Shown one piece after another: positions 7,050 through 16,039 of a stretch of DNA of 64,000 nucleotides. The stretch comes from Ferruginibacter sp. HRS2-29. GTDB lineage: Bacteria > Bacteroidota > Bacteroidia > Chitinophagales > Chitinophagaceae. Numbering within the stretch: the first letter of the stretch is position 1; every line of letters starts with the position of its first letter. The stretch spans positions 34,111 to 98,110 of the forward strand of contig NZ_RJUB01000142.1 in the NCBI RefSeq assembly GCF_024343615.1, in the 5' to 3' direction. A program made the position numbers and the translations under genes. The notes beneath the pieces were generated by a model that was not told where the DNA came from, did no database searches, and saw only the letters and a program-made list of their open reading frames with translations.

Positions 7050-10043
7050 TTATATCACCACGTTCACCATCTTTCCCTTCACAAATATTATCTTCTTCGG
7101 CTCCTTTCCTTCCAGCCATTTTTGCACCACTTCATTCGCCAGCACCATTTCCCTCACCGCCGGCTCTTCGGCATCGGTAGCAATATTGATACTCGTACGC
7201 AATTTACCATTTACCGAAACAGGATACTCCTTCGTAGCTTCTACCAGGTATTTCGCTTCAAATGCCGGATATGCCGCATCCAACACCGAACCCTCATTTC
7301 CCAACGCATCCCAAAGCTCTTCCGCAATATGCGGTGCATACGGCGTGATCAGTATCAACAACTGCTCCAGCACTTCTTTTTTATGGCACTTCAGATCGGC
7401 CAATTCGTTCACGCTGATCATAAACGCACTCACCGCTGTATTGTACGAAAACTGCTCCGTATCACTGTCGATCTTTTTGATTGTTTTGTGCAACACTTTC
7501 AATTCCGCATCCGTAGCTTTTTCATCTGTCCACACTTTTCCTTTCAGCTCATCAAAAAACAACCGCCACAACTTTCTCAGAAAACGATGCACCCCTTCAA
7601 TACCTTTCGTATCCCATGGCTTGCTCATCTCTACCGGGCCAAGGAACATTTCGTACATGCGGAAAGTATCGGCGCCGTATTTGTCACATAATTCATCCGG
7701 ATTGATTGTATTAAATTTTGATTTAGACATTTTTTCAACCTCTCTACTACAGATAAAAATTCCATTCATTGTAAGGAATTCAGCATCACTAAAACGGGAG
7801 TTTTCCTTCTTTAATTTTTCTTCATCTAATTCATCTTTGTAATTAACATATTCAATCGGAACATGAACTTTGTAATAGTTATTTATTGGATGCACCGCGA
7901 GAATTTCTTCTAATTCATTTTTACTAATTTCGTCTGCAACTTGTTTTAATAGGATAGTATAAATCTTATCCTGAAATTCCATATGATTTTTTTCTTCCTC
8001 AGTTGTAGGGAAATTATGAGTAATTCGCACGTACTTCATTAAATCCTCAGAAATATAGAAATTGATTGCTTCAGGATTTTTGAATTTACTTTTTATCTTA
8101 TTGATTTTAACTTGCTGCTCTTCATTTAGCTTAGCCATTAAGTTCGTTCCGAAATTAAATCCAATCACATTTGCGAATGCGCTGACTCCCTGTATCATCC
8201 CCTGGTTCACCAGCTTCTTAAAAGGCTCATCAAAGCCTATCAATCCCAGATCATACATCACCTTCGTCCACATACGGCTGTACAGCAAATGCCCTACCGC
8301 ATGCTCCGTTCCGCCAATGTATACATCCACCTGGTTCCAGTAATCGCTGGCTTTGCGGTCGCAGAAAGTGGCATCATTCTGCGGATCCATATACCTCAGG
8401 AAATACCACGACGAGCCCGCATAACCCGGCATAGTGCTGGTTTCGTAATGCTGCGCCGTCCATTCGGGAATGTTCGCCAGCGGGCCTTCGCCTTCCGGGC
8501 CGGGGCCGTATTTCTCTACGTGAGGTAGTTCCAGGGGCAATTCATTTTCCTCCAGTGGCACGGCCACCCCATCGATCCATTTGATCGGGAACGGTTCGCC
8601 CCAATAACGTTGCCTGCTGAAACCCGCATCCCGCATGCGATAATTCTTTTTACGCTTGCCGATACCCAGTTCTTCTATTTTGTCTATTGCCACACCAATT
8701 GCATCTTTCATCAGCAGACCTGTAAGAAAGCCGGAGTTTTCCAAGGTTGCCTCTTTGGTAGGATTGGCTTCTTCCCCATTGTAAAAATCGCCGATGATAT
8801 TTGTGATGGATATATTAAAATGTCTGGCGAAGCCATAATCCCGCTGATCGCCGCAAGGCACCGCCATGATGGCGCCGGTACCATATCCGGCCAATACATA
8901 CTCCGCTATCCAAACGGGTATCTTCTTCGTTTCATCAAAAGGGTTGATCGCATACGCTCCCGTAAAACAACCGGTCACCTGCTTCACTTCCGCCATACGC
9001 TCGCGGTCGCTACGGCTTTTCACGTAAGTAAGATATTCGTCTACGCTTGCCCGTTGGTCTGCAGTAGTGATCTGATTTACAAGTTCATGCTCCGGTGCCA
9101 ACACGAGAAAATCTACTCCGAAGATGGTATCGGGTCTCGTGGTGTATACTTTAACCGACAACGGACCGTCTGTGGCCGGTTGTCCGTCGTCGCTTTTCGC
9201 GATAGCAAACTCCATTTCAGCGCCTTCACTTTTGCCTATCCAGTTGCGCTGCATTTCTTTCATCGCATCGCTGAAGTTCACTGTTTCCAGTCCTTGCAGC
9301 AACCTATCCGCATAGGCGGTGATACGCAGGTACCACTGGCGCATTTTCTTTTTTACTACCGGGAAACCGCCCCGTTCACTCACACCGTTTACCACTTCAT
9401 CGTTGGCCAGCACTGTTCCAAGCGCTTCACACCAGTTCACTTCCCCGAAAGAGGAAAATGCCAGGCGGCGTTGCATCAGGATATCTTCCTGCTCTTTTTT
9501 AGAAAAATTATTCCATTGCTCTGCGGTAAAATCCTTATTGCCGCTGGTCTCATATTTTTTTATCAGATCTGCGATAGGCCTCGCCTTCTGCTGTGTATTG
9601 CAGAAATAACTATTGAACAATTGCAGGAAAAGCCATTGTGTCCATTTATAATATTTCGGGTCGCTGGTGCGTACTTCGCGGTCCCAGTCGTAACAAAACC
9701 CGATCTTATCCAGCTGACTTTTGAACGTACTGATATTTTTTTCGGTGGTATCCGCCGGATGCTGCCCGGTTTCGATGGCGTATTGTTCGGCCGGCAACCC
9801 GAAGCTGTCGAACCCCATCGGGTGCAATACATTGAACCCTTTGAGGCGTTTGTAGCGACTGTAAATATCACTGGCGATGTATCCCAACGGATGCCCCACA
9901 TGAAGCCCGGCGCCACTTGGGTAAGGAAACATATCCAGCACATAACATTTAGGCCTGGTGCTTTCATTGGTCACCGAATAAGTTTTATTCTCTTTCCAGC
10001 TTTGCTGCCATTTCTTTTCAATTTCTCTGAAGTTGTATTCCAT
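7050..10043 (-). CDS. leuS: leucyl-tRNA synthetase
   Basis: A 997-residue class I aminoacyl-tRNA synthetase that charges tRNA-Leu. The HIGH motif is HVGH at residues 48-51 in the family context YPSGAGLHVGHP, and KMSKS is at about residues 769-773. The CP1 editing domain is recognisable (TRPDTIFG, then YGTGAIMAVP with GDQRDYGFA). The stretch between GMIQG (about residue 616) and KMSKS is near 150 residues, longer than the usual Bacteroidota segment, and is strikingly A+T-rich at 7737-8160. The insert looks helical and charged, and the reading frame is intact. ATG at 10041-10043 gives the family N-terminus MEYNFREIEKKWQ. Confidence 0.97.
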   Translation of the reverse strand: MEYNFREIEKKWQQSWKENKTYSVTNESTRPKCYVLDMFPYPSGAGLHVGHPLGYIASDIYSRYKRLKGFNVLHPMGFDSFGLPAEQYAIETGQHPADTTEKNISTFKSQLDKIGFCYDWDREVRTSDPKYYKWTQWLFLQLFNSYFCNTQQKARPIADLIKKYETSGNKDFTAEQWNNFSKKEQEDILMQRRLAFSSFGEVNWCEALGTVLANDEVVNGVSERGGFPVVKKKMRQWYLRITAYADRLLQGLETVNFSDAMKEMQRNWIGKSEGAEMEFAIAKSDDGQPATDGPLSVKVYTTRPDTIFGVDFLVLAPEHELVNQITTADQRASVDEYLTYVKSRSDRERMAEVKQVTGCFTGAYAINPFDETKKIPVWIAEYVLAGYGTGAIMAVPCGDQRDYGFARHFNISITNIIGDFYNGEEANPTKEATLENSGFLTGLLMKDAIGVAIDKIEELGIGKRKKNYRMRDAGFSRQRYWGEPFPIKWIDGVAVPLEENELPLELPHVEKYGPGPEGEGPLANIPEWTAQHYETSTMPGYAGSSWYFLRYMDPQNDATFCDRKASDYWNQVDVYIGGTEHAVGHLLYSRMWTKVMYDLGLIGFDEPFKKLVNQGMIQGVSAFANVIGFNFGTNLMAKLNEEQQVKINKIKSKFKNPEAINFYISEDLMKYVRITHNFPTTEEEKNHMEFQDKIYTILLKQVADEISKNELEEILAVHPINNYYKVHVPIEYVNYKDELDEEKLKKENSRFSDAEFLTMNGIFICSREVEKMSKSKFNTINPDELCDKYGADTFRMYEMFLGPVEMSKPWDTKGIEGVHRFLRKLWRLFFDELKGKVWTDEKATDAELKVLHKTIKKIDSDTEQFSYNTAVSAFMISVNELADLKCHKKEVLEQLLILITPYAPHIAEELWDALGNEGSVLDAAYPAFEAKYLVEATKEYPVSVNGKLRTSINIATDAEEPAVREMVLANEVVQKWLEGKEPKKIIFVKGKMVNVVI

Positions 10044-10088
10044 TATACATTTTGGAGTTTATATTTTTTGAAGGTTCTACAACAGTAG

Positions 10089-10260
10089 CGGGTGGAGGAT
10101 AATTGATCGTTTGCGAAGCTATCTCTGCGAAAACTCTATCAAATCTGGCTCTCAGCGGCAAAGAAGATATCTCAACCGCAGAGAACAGGAGAAACGCAGA
10201 GGTTTCGCAGAGATCATAAATTACAAAACTTCTCAAACGATCAATAACCCGTCACTCGTA
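10089..10260. repeat. dispersed intergenic repeat, TCTCTGCG/CGGGT words, copy 1
   Basis: An imperfect inverted structure. The left part has CGGGTGGAGG, GATCGTTTGCGAA and TCTCTGCGAAAA. The right part has CCGCAGAGAACA, CGCAGAGGTTTCGCAGAGAT, then AACGATCAATAACCCGTC and ACTCGTAACCC, which repeat the left words in reverse complement. Much of it recurs at 57358-57500. It fills most of the 384-bp divergent gap between leuS and ftsX; the remainder holds the ftsX promoter box. Confidence 0.75.
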
Positions 10261-10380
10261 ACCCGCAACCATTTTCTTTTTAACAAATAAATATGTTGCC
10301 GTTATGCAGCATAAAAACATATTTGACGTAAAATCGTTTTTTGTAGTTGGCAAAAATAAAGCAAACAAGCTAAAATCCTT

Positions 10381-10388
10381 TATTTTTG
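10381..10388 (+). promoter_or_regulatory. -7 promoter box (TAnnTTTG) of ftsX
   Basis: TATTTTTG matches the Bacteroidota -7 consensus and lies 39 bp before the ftsX ATG. No clear TTG -33 partner at normal spacing is visible, so the call rests on the -7 element and position. Confidence 0.45.
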
Positions 10389-10427
10389 TAGACCTTACAA
10401 TCATTCATCAATCAAGCAAGGTAAATT

Positions 10428-11306
10428 ATGGCCCAATTAGGAAAAGCATCCAGCAAAAAAGGCAAACCAAGTTATGTAGGCGCAATCGTTGGGGTTGCTG
10501 TGGTATTATTCCTCTTTGGTATTGTAGGCTGGTTTTTCCTGAACCTGCGTAAAACCGGCGATTATTTCAAAGAAAGCATCCAGGTGCATACTTACCTCAG
10601 TGCACAGGCAGGCAAAAAACAGATCGACAGCCTTACCCAATATATCACCGCTCTTCCTTATGCCAATCGCGTGGAATATGTGAACAAGGAAAAAGCGATG
10701 CAGAAATGGAATACCGAATATGATAGCAGCTGGAAACAGATACTTGACAACAATCCCCTGCCGGAAAGCATCGATTTTTATGTAAAGGCCGATCACGTGG
10801 AAAAAGATAGTCTTAATATGCTGGCCACCAACCTGCAGATGACTTTTCCTGGTACCATCGCAAGTTTCCAGTTTCCGACAGAAACGGTAGCTAAAGTGAG
10901 CAAGGCAGTAAAACTGGGTGCCGGGTTCTTCCTGGTTGCAGCTATTATACTCACGATCATCGTGGTGTTCTCTATCGACAATACTATCAGGCTGGCGATG
11001 TACAGCAACCGTTTTCTCATTAAAACCATGCAGATGGTTGGCGCTACCCGTGGTTTCATTGCCAAACCGATCAATCAGCGGGCAGTGGTGAATGGGCTCA
11101 TCGCATCCGCTATAGCCATCCTGCTGGTATGGCTGACCGTTATTTTGGTGGAAAACCTGGTTCCCGATTTCAAATTACTGCACGACAATGCGGGCCTTAT
11201 GGTACTCTTCCTGATCATCATCATCTTAGGTGTTACCATCACATTGCTCAGTACGCACCGGGCGGTGATCAAATACCTGCGGATGAAACTGGACGACCTG
11301 TATTAA
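10428..11306 (+). CDS. ftsX: cell division ABC-type permease FtsX
   Basis: A 292-residue membrane protein with the FtsX layout: a short cytoplasmic N-terminus, a first membrane helix near residues 23-43, a periplasmic domain (about 45-165), and three more helices in the C-terminal half. With FtsE it forms the division-linked transporter-like complex that controls peptidoglycan hydrolases; ftsE is not in this window. The ATG at 10428 gives a lysine-rich cytoplasmic start. Followed by the DUF3098 gene and uppP, an order I recognise from other Bacteroidota. Confidence 0.9.
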   Translation: MAQLGKASSKKGKPSYVGAIVGVAVVLFLFGIVGWFFLNLRKTGDYFKESIQVHTYLSAQAGKKQIDSLTQYITALPYANRVEYVNKEKAMQKWNTEYDSSWKQILDNNPLPESIDFYVKADHVEKDSLNMLATNLQMTFPGTIASFQFPTETVAKVSKAVKLGAGFFLVAAIILTIIVVFSIDNTIRLAMYSNRFLIKTMQMVGATRGFIAKPINQRAVVNGLIASAIAILLVWLTVILVENLVPDFKLLHDNAGLMVLFLIIIILGVTITLLSTHRAVIKYLRMKLDDLY

Positions 11307-11341
11307 TTTCGTGAAATTCGTGTAATTCGTGAAATTCGTGT
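11307..11341 (+). repeat. tandem ATTCGTG word repeat
   Basis: Four near-identical 8-9 bp words (TTTCGTGAA, ATTCGTGTA, ATTCGTGAA, ATTCGTG) start right after the ftsX stop codon. The same word occurs at 58853-58889 and, in reverse complement, at 39790-39830. No inverted partner is present locally. Confidence 0.7.
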
Positions 11342-11372
11342 CTTATATTGCAACCTCTAATAAAGTTCTTGT

Positions 11373-11639
11373 ATGGAAAATGATAAAAAACAACCGGTTG
11401 CCCCTGTCAACAGCAGCAGCCTTTTTGGTAAAGACAATTATATCTGGATGATCGCCGGGCTGGTGGTGATCGGCATCGGGTTCCTGCTGATGGCAGGTGG
11501 TAAAAGCGACAACCCAGGTATCTTCAACAAAGATGAAGTGTACAGCGCTACCCGTATTACCGTAGCTCCGCTGGTCATCATCATCGGGTTCATCGTGGAG
11601 ATATATGCGATCCTGAAAACGCCTAAAAAAGACGCTTAA
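11373..11639 (+). CDS. DUF3098 small membrane protein
   Basis: An 88-residue protein with two membrane helices (about residues 25-45 and 63-83) separated by a short polar loop. It matches the DUF3098 family that follows ftsX in many Bacteroidota genomes. The function is unknown; the conserved place between ftsX and uppP suggests a role in the envelope or in division. It starts 66 bp after ftsX and is followed by a terminator hairpin. Confidence 0.8.
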   Translation: MENDKKQPVAPVNSSSLFGKDNYIWMIAGLVVIGIGFLLMAGGKSDNPGIFNKDEVYSATRITVAPLVIIIGFIVEIYAILKTPKKDA

Positions 11640-11665
11640 CAAACTTTCCTCCATAATTTCATTTT

Positions 11666-11691
11666 ACGCTGTTTATTACAGCGTTTTTTAT
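11666..11691 (+). terminator. intrinsic terminator after the DUF3098 gene
   Basis: ACGCTG (11666-11671) pairs with CAGCGT (11679-11684) around a 7-nt loop, followed by a T run. It lies between the DUF3098 gene and uppP, so uppP probably has its own promoter or depends on read-through. Confidence 0.7.
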
Positions 11692-11725
11692 TTCAAAAAG
11701 TTTTTTCATCCATTCAACTGCTCCC

Positions 11726-12520
11726 ATGAATTTTATACAAAGTATCATCATCGCCATCGTAGAAGGCCTTACCGAGTTTTTGCCGGTTTCTTCCACCGGG
11801 CATATGATCATTGCAGAAAAAATACTGAACGTAACAAGTAACGATTTTACCAAGATGTTTACGGTGGCGATACAGTTGGGCGCTATACTGGCAGTAGTGG
11901 TATTGTATCACAAAAAATTCTTCGATTTCAAAAGGTGGCAGTTCTACCTGAAACTGATCGTAGGGGTTATCCCCGCCATCTTCCTGGGCGCTTTGTTCAA
12001 CGATAAGATAGACGAGTTGCTGGAAAGCACTACCACGGTTGCCATTGCACTGCTGGTCGGCGGGGTGATATTACTGTTCATCGACAACGTTTTCAAAAAT
12101 CCACGTATCGATTCGGAAGAAAAAGTTTCCTTTCCAAAAGCCTTCATCATCGGGATCTGGCAGTGCCTGGCCATGGTGCCCGGCGTGAGCCGCAGTGCAG
12201 CTTCCATCATCGGTGGTATGCAGCAAAAACTGACCAGGAACGCGGCCGCGGAATTTTCTTTTTTCCTCGCTGTGCCCACCATGGCAGCGGCTACAGGTTA
12301 CAAACTGCTCAAGTATTACAAAACAAGCGGCGGCTTTTCAGGCGAAGAAATAAAAATACTGGCTGTGGGAAATGTAGTGGCTTTTATCGTTGCTTTGCTG
12401 GCTATCAAATTCTTCATTGGCTTTCTTAAAAAATACGGCTTCAGGGTTTGGGGGATTTACAGGATCATCCTTGGCGTCTTGTTGCTGGTGCTCATCTCGA
12501 AAGGCTACCTCGCTAAGTAA
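11726..12520 (+). CDS. uppP: undecaprenyl-diphosphatase
   Basis: A 264-residue polytopic membrane enzyme of the UppP/BacA family. It removes a phosphate from undecaprenyl diphosphate so that the lipid carrier for peptidoglycan and other wall polymers can be reused. Both signature motifs are visible: [14 protein letters not shown] near the N-terminus and PGVSRSAAS in the middle. The length and helix pattern are normal. High expression is known in other bacteria to give bacitracin tolerance. Confidence 0.96.
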   Translation: MNFIQSIIIAIVEGLTEFLPVSSTGHMIIAEKILNVTSNDFTKMFTVAIQLGAILAVVVLYHKKFFDFKRWQFYLKLIVGVIPAIFLGALFNDKIDELLESTTTVAIALLVGGVILLFIDNVFKNPRIDSEEKVSFPKAFIIGIWQCLAMVPGVSRSAASIIGGMQQKLTRNAAAEFSFFLAVPTMAAATGYKLLKYYKTSGGFSGEEIKILAVGNVVAFIVALLAIKFFIGFLKKYGFRVWGIYRIILGVLLLVLISKGYLAK

Positions 12521-12634
12521 TCTATGATCTAAGATGTATGATCTATGATCTCTTTTTGTTTGAATTTGGTACTAAAGATTGAACCTTATTTCATCCTGAA
12601 AAAATCATAGATCATAGATCCCAGATCATAGATT
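12519..12634. repeat. ATGATCT-word palindrome after uppP
   Basis: Arms of 31 bp (12519-12549 and 12604-12634) are reverse complements with three mismatches, separated by 54 bp. Each arm is made of the word ATGATCT / TATGATC repeated three to four times. The uppP stop codon (12518-12520) overlaps the first arm base. A run of AATTCTTAATTT words follows at 12654-12679. The word recurs at 18427-18551 and, modified, at 44178-44314. Confidence 0.85.
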
Positions 12635-12685
12635 TTGCTGTTTTGTCATTTTTAATTCTTAATTTTTAATTCTTAATTTATCAAG

Positions 12686-13972
12686 ATGCAGACTGCTTCA
12701 AAAAAAGTCATCAACGGATGGGCCATGTACGACTGGGCCAATTCTGTTTATAATCTTGTAATAACCACTACTTTTTTTCCCGCTTATTATGCGGCCGTTA
12801 CCGGGCTGAAAAAATATCCCGATGGGATCACTTTTCTTGGCCGGACCTTTGTAAATACTGAGTTGAAAGATTATGTGCTGGCATTCGGCTTCCTGGTGAT
12901 CGCCATTTTATCACCGATCCTTTCTTCCATAGCCGATTACAAAGGCAACAAGAAGAATTTCATGCGGTTCTTTTGTTATTTAGGCGCAGCGAGCTGTTCG
13001 CTCATGTTTTTCTTTGATGAAAATAACGTAACCCTGGGATTGATGTGTTTCATGTTTGCAGGAATAGGTTTTTATGGAAGCCAGGTTTTCTATAATTCTT
13101 ATTTACCCGAAATTTCTTCAGAGAAAGATATGGACCGGATCAGCGCAAAAGGATATACCATGGGTTATATCGGCAGCGTGATCATGCAGATGATAGGTTT
13201 TGCCCTCGTAATGTTCATGCCAGCCGGTGAACTTCCGCTTAAACTGACATTCCTTTTAGTAGGTATCTGGTGGGTAGTTTTTGCACAGGTAACATTCAAC
13301 GCATTGCCCATGAGCACCAGGTCGGAAAGGCAAAGCAGAACGAATGTGTTTTCCAATGGTTTTCTCGAATTGAAAAAAGTATGGGCGCAGGTAATAAAAA
13401 TGCCGGTGCTGAAAAGATACCTTACCGCTTTCTTTTTCTACAGCATGGGTGTACAAACCGTAATGCTGGTTGCGATCGATTTTGGGATAAAAGAATTGAA
13501 GCTGGCCAATGATAAACTCATTATCACCGCGGTGATCATACAGCTGGTAGCGATTGCAGGTGCCATTATGATGAGTAAACTATCCGAAAAGTATGGCAAT
13601 GTGAGGGTGCTGATCTTTACAGTGTTGTTGTGGATCGGCGTATGTATAACAGGTTATTTCATATCTACCGAAATGCATTTTTACATTCTTGCTTCGCTTG
13701 TCGGGCTGGTAATGGGGGGCATACAATCGCTCAGCCGCTCAACATACAGCAAGCTGATGCCCGAAACAAAAGACACAGCTTCCTTCTTTAGCTTTTACGA
13801 CGTAACAGAAAAGTTCGCCATCGTGATCGGGCTTTTTACTTTTGGCTTCATCGAAGGTATCAGTACCATCCGGGAATCCATTCTATCCCTGGTTGTATTC
13901 TTTGCTCTCGGCTTTATTTTCCTGCTACTGACCAGTGCAAAGCAACGTTCGCATGCTGCTGACGCTGTATAG
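12686..13972 (+). CDS. MFS transporter, UMF1/Atg22-like family
   Basis: A 428-residue carrier with about twelve membrane helices. The N-terminal WAMYDWANSVYNLV and the first-loop region (ILSPILSSIADYKGNKK) are typical of the UMF1 family, related to the vacuolar effluxer Atg22. The substrate is unknown; fungal relatives export amino acids from the vacuole, which need not hold here. The ATG at 12686 directly precedes the conserved N-terminus. It stands 32 bp ahead of the MBL hydrolase gene and may share its transcript. Confidence 0.85.
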   Translation: MQTASKKVINGWAMYDWANSVYNLVITTTFFPAYYAAVTGLKKYPDGITFLGRTFVNTELKDYVLAFGFLVIAILSPILSSIADYKGNKKNFMRFFCYLGAASCSLMFFFDENNVTLGLMCFMFAGIGFYGSQVFYNSYLPEISSEKDMDRISAKGYTMGYIGSVIMQMIGFALVMFMPAGELPLKLTFLLVGIWWVVFAQVTFNALPMSTRSERQSRTNVFSNGFLELKKVWAQVIKMPVLKRYLTAFFFYSMGVQTVMLVAIDFGIKELKLANDKLIITAVIIQLVAIAGAIMMSKLSEKYGNVRVLIFTVLLWIGVCITGYFISTEMHFYILASLVGLVMGGIQSLSRSTYSKLMPETKDTASFFSFYDVTEKFAIVIGLFTFGFIEGISTIRESILSLVVFFALGFIFLLLTSAKQRSHAADAV

Positions 13973-14004
13973 CGAAATCGTCAAAATGATATTAAACCAA
14001 TGCC

Positions 14005-14841
14005 ATGAATTTATATACTATCAATACCGGAAATTTCAAACTCGACGGCGGTGCCATGTTTGGCGTAGTGCCCAAAACAATTTGGAGCAAGATCAATCCG
14101 CCGGACGATAACAATCTTTGCAGCTGGGCGATGCGTTGCCTGTTGGTAGAAGATGGCAACAGGCTCACGTTAATTGACAATGGCATCGGCGATAAACAGG
14201 ATGCTAAATTTTTCGGGCATTATCATTTACATGGCGATGATACGCTCGACAGATCTCTGGCTGCTCATGGCTTTCAACGCAGCGATATCACCGATGTCAT
14301 CCTCACACATCTCCATTTCGATCATTGCGGCGGAAGCGTCATCCGTGAAGGCGACAAACTGGTCACCGCTTTCAGAAACGCCACTTACTGGAGCAATGAA
14401 CGGCACTGGAAATGGGCAACAGAGCCAAATGATCGGGAAAAAGCAAGTTTTTTAAAAGAAAACATTTTACCCATACAGGAAAGCGGTCAATTGAAATTCA
14501 TCGAAACTTCCGGGCAGGAGTTTCCCGATGGGATCAGCATCCGCCAGGTATTCGGGCACACTGATGCCATGATGCTGCCGCAAATGCAATACAAAGGCCG
14601 CACGATACTTTACATGGCCGACCTGCTGCCATCTGTCGGGCATATCCCCTTGCCCTATGTGATGGCATACGATATGTTTCCATTGAACACATTGAATGAA
14701 AAAAAATCTTTTCTGACGGAAGCGCAGGAACACGACTATGTATTGTATCTGGAACACGATCCGCAGTTCGAATGCTGTACCCTCCAAACGACAGAAAAAG
14801 GGATCAGGCTGAAGGACACTTTCAGGCTGGCGGAACTGTAA
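14005..14841 (+). CDS. MBL-fold metallo-hydrolase
   Basis: A 278-residue metallo-beta-lactamase-fold protein. The metal-binding HxHxDH motif is THLHFDHCGG, further ligands appear in FGHTDAMM, and a late His is in LEHDPQFE. The N-terminal DGGAMFGVVPKTIW and the DNGIG segment place it among lactonase-like or quorum-quenching-like hydrolases, but the substrate cannot be read from sequence. There is no signal peptide, so it is cytoplasmic. Downstream of the MFS gene on the same strand. Confidence 0.85.
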   Translation: MNLYTINTGNFKLDGGAMFGVVPKTIWSKINPPDDNNLCSWAMRCLLVEDGNRLTLIDNGIGDKQDAKFFGHYHLHGDDTLDRSLAAHGFQRSDITDVILTHLHFDHCGGSVIREGDKLVTAFRNATYWSNERHWKWATEPNDREKASFLKENILPIQESGQLKFIETSGQEFPDGISIRQVFGHTDAMMLPQMQYKGRTILYMADLLPSVGHIPLPYVMAYDMFPLNTLNEKKSFLTEAQEHDYVLYLEHDPQFECCTLQTTEKGIRLKDTFRLAEL

Positions 14842-14897
14842 CATCTTATCACTATTCACCTTTCCTCTACGCACAAATGAGTAGCCCTAAAGGGGGA

Positions 14898-14928
14898 TTG
14901 TTTTCAATATAGCTGCATTTTATTTTTG
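14898..14928 (+). promoter_or_regulatory. complete Bacteroidota-type promoter (TTG-N20-TATTTTTG)
   Basis: TTG at 14898-14900, a 20-bp spacer, and TATTTTTG at 14921-14928 match both elements of the phylum's main promoter. The ATG of the collagen-like lipoprotein lies 21 bp beyond. The position rules out the in-frame TTG codon at 14926 as the start. Confidence 0.6.
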
Positions 14929-14949
14929 CCGGAAATAAAAATCACCATT

Positions 14950-15966
14950 ATGAAAATAAAATTCCTTTTTACGCCTGCTATTTTTGGTGTAATTATGCTC
15001 TTTCTGGCATCCTGCCAGAAAGACGATGCTGCTGTTGACGGCCTTGATGGCAATACCATCCTTTCAGGATCGGGTATCCCCAGTTTTTCCAGGGGAAAAG
15101 TGGGAGATTTTTATGTAGATACTGTTGGAAAGGTTTTTTGGGGGCCCAAAAACGCCACTAACTGGGGCGCCGGCCTGGCGCTGGTAGGGCCTACAGGAAT
15201 TCCCGGAAGGACGGTATTGAGTGGGGCTGGCATACCAGCGGCAACACTTGGGAATGACGGCGATTTTTACATCAACACAACTGCCAAAACTATTTACGGC
15301 CCTAAAACAGGAGGAAACTGGGGTGCCGCCACTCCACTCGTGGGAGCTACAGGGGCTACGGGTCCGGCAGGACCGGCAGGGAATCCGGGGACCCCAGGTA
15401 CACCGGGCGCTCCGGGACCAACCGGACCGACAGGACCAGCAGGATCGGCTGGCACCCCTGCGCAGGTCATATATTCGCCATGGATAACTTCGCCATATAG
15501 TTCCCGCGACACCACAGTAGATGGCACCTGCCTGCGGATGAGGCACCTTGACGCGCCCTCACTTACCGCTTCCATCCTTAACCAGGGAGTTATGCTCGTT
15601 TATTTCCGTGTGGGTTCTATAGGGCCATACATGCTGCCTTATGTAAGCGATGCCGGTGGTGCAACTAATTCGGTAAACGCAATTTTCAACCTGAATAAAA
15701 TATTCATTTACCGGCACACCTACAATACATGCCGGTTTACTTCTGCGTCTCCAGCATCATTCCCAGGACAGCCGGTAATGATCAACCTGCCGCAATCTAT
15801 CGAGTACAGGTATGTATTCATCCCGGGCTTGATTTCAGGTGGCAGAAATGCGGTAGCCCCGGCCAACACAATGGGCAATGTAGTGCTTCCGGGCAGAAAC
15901 ACAGCCATTAACTTCGGAACTGCATCCTACCAAGAAGTATGCAGATATATTGGTATACAACCATAA
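14950..15966 (+). CDS. collagen-like lipoprotein
   Basis: A 338-residue exported protein. The signal peptide ends in LASC (lipobox), so it should be lipid-anchored. Two similar modules of roughly 55 residues follow, each with a GDFYV/IDT or GDFYINT core and a WGPKN/YGPKT element. Next comes a run of about a dozen Gly-X-Y triplets rich in Pro and Thr (GPAGPAGNPGTPGTPGAPG and onwards), then a C-terminal domain of about 160 residues with no family I recognise. Collagen-like triplets usually trimerise and make stalks on the cell surface. The ATG at 14950 is favoured by the promoter just upstream and by the signal peptide. Confidence 0.8.
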   Translation: MKIKFLFTPAIFGVIMLFLASCQKDDAAVDGLDGNTILSGSGIPSFSRGKVGDFYVDTVGKVFWGPKNATNWGAGLALVGPTGIPGRTVLSGAGIPAATLGNDGDFYINTTAKTIYGPKTGGNWGAATPLVGATGATGPAGPAGNPGTPGTPGAPGPTGPTGPAGSAGTPAQVIYSPWITSPYSSRDTTVDGTCLRMRHLDAPSLTASILNQGVMLVYFRVGSIGPYMLPYVSDAGGATNSVNAIFNLNKIFIYRHTYNTCRFTSASPASFPGQPVMINLPQSIEYRYVFIPGLISGGRNAVAPANTMGNVVLPGRNTAINFGTASYQEVCRYIGIQP

Positions 15967-15985
15967 TTAACAGGCGAATCAATTA

Positions 15986-16030
15986 TTCAAAACAAAAGGA
16001 TCTGCCAATGGCAGATCCTTTTGTTTTGAA
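15986..16030. terminator. bidirectional terminator between convergent genes
   Basis: A perfect 21-bp stem (15986-16006 with 16010-16030) has a 3-nt loop AAT. The base of the stem is A-rich on one side and T-rich on the other (AACAAAAGG / CCTTTTGTT), so it can end transcription from both sides. Confidence 0.85.
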
Positions 16031-16039
16031 ACTATTTTT

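Noticed and set aside
6858..7691. 277-residue plus-strand open frame spanning the RAYT start, the palindrome and the leuS end
   Set aside because: It runs through a palindrome and antisense to leuS, with a His/Phe/Arg-rich composition typical of a shadow frame.
8610..10088. 492-residue open frame antisense to leuS
   Set aside because: It lies wholly opposite a clearly conserved leuS and encodes no recognisable motif; long antisense frames are common over G+C-rich genes.
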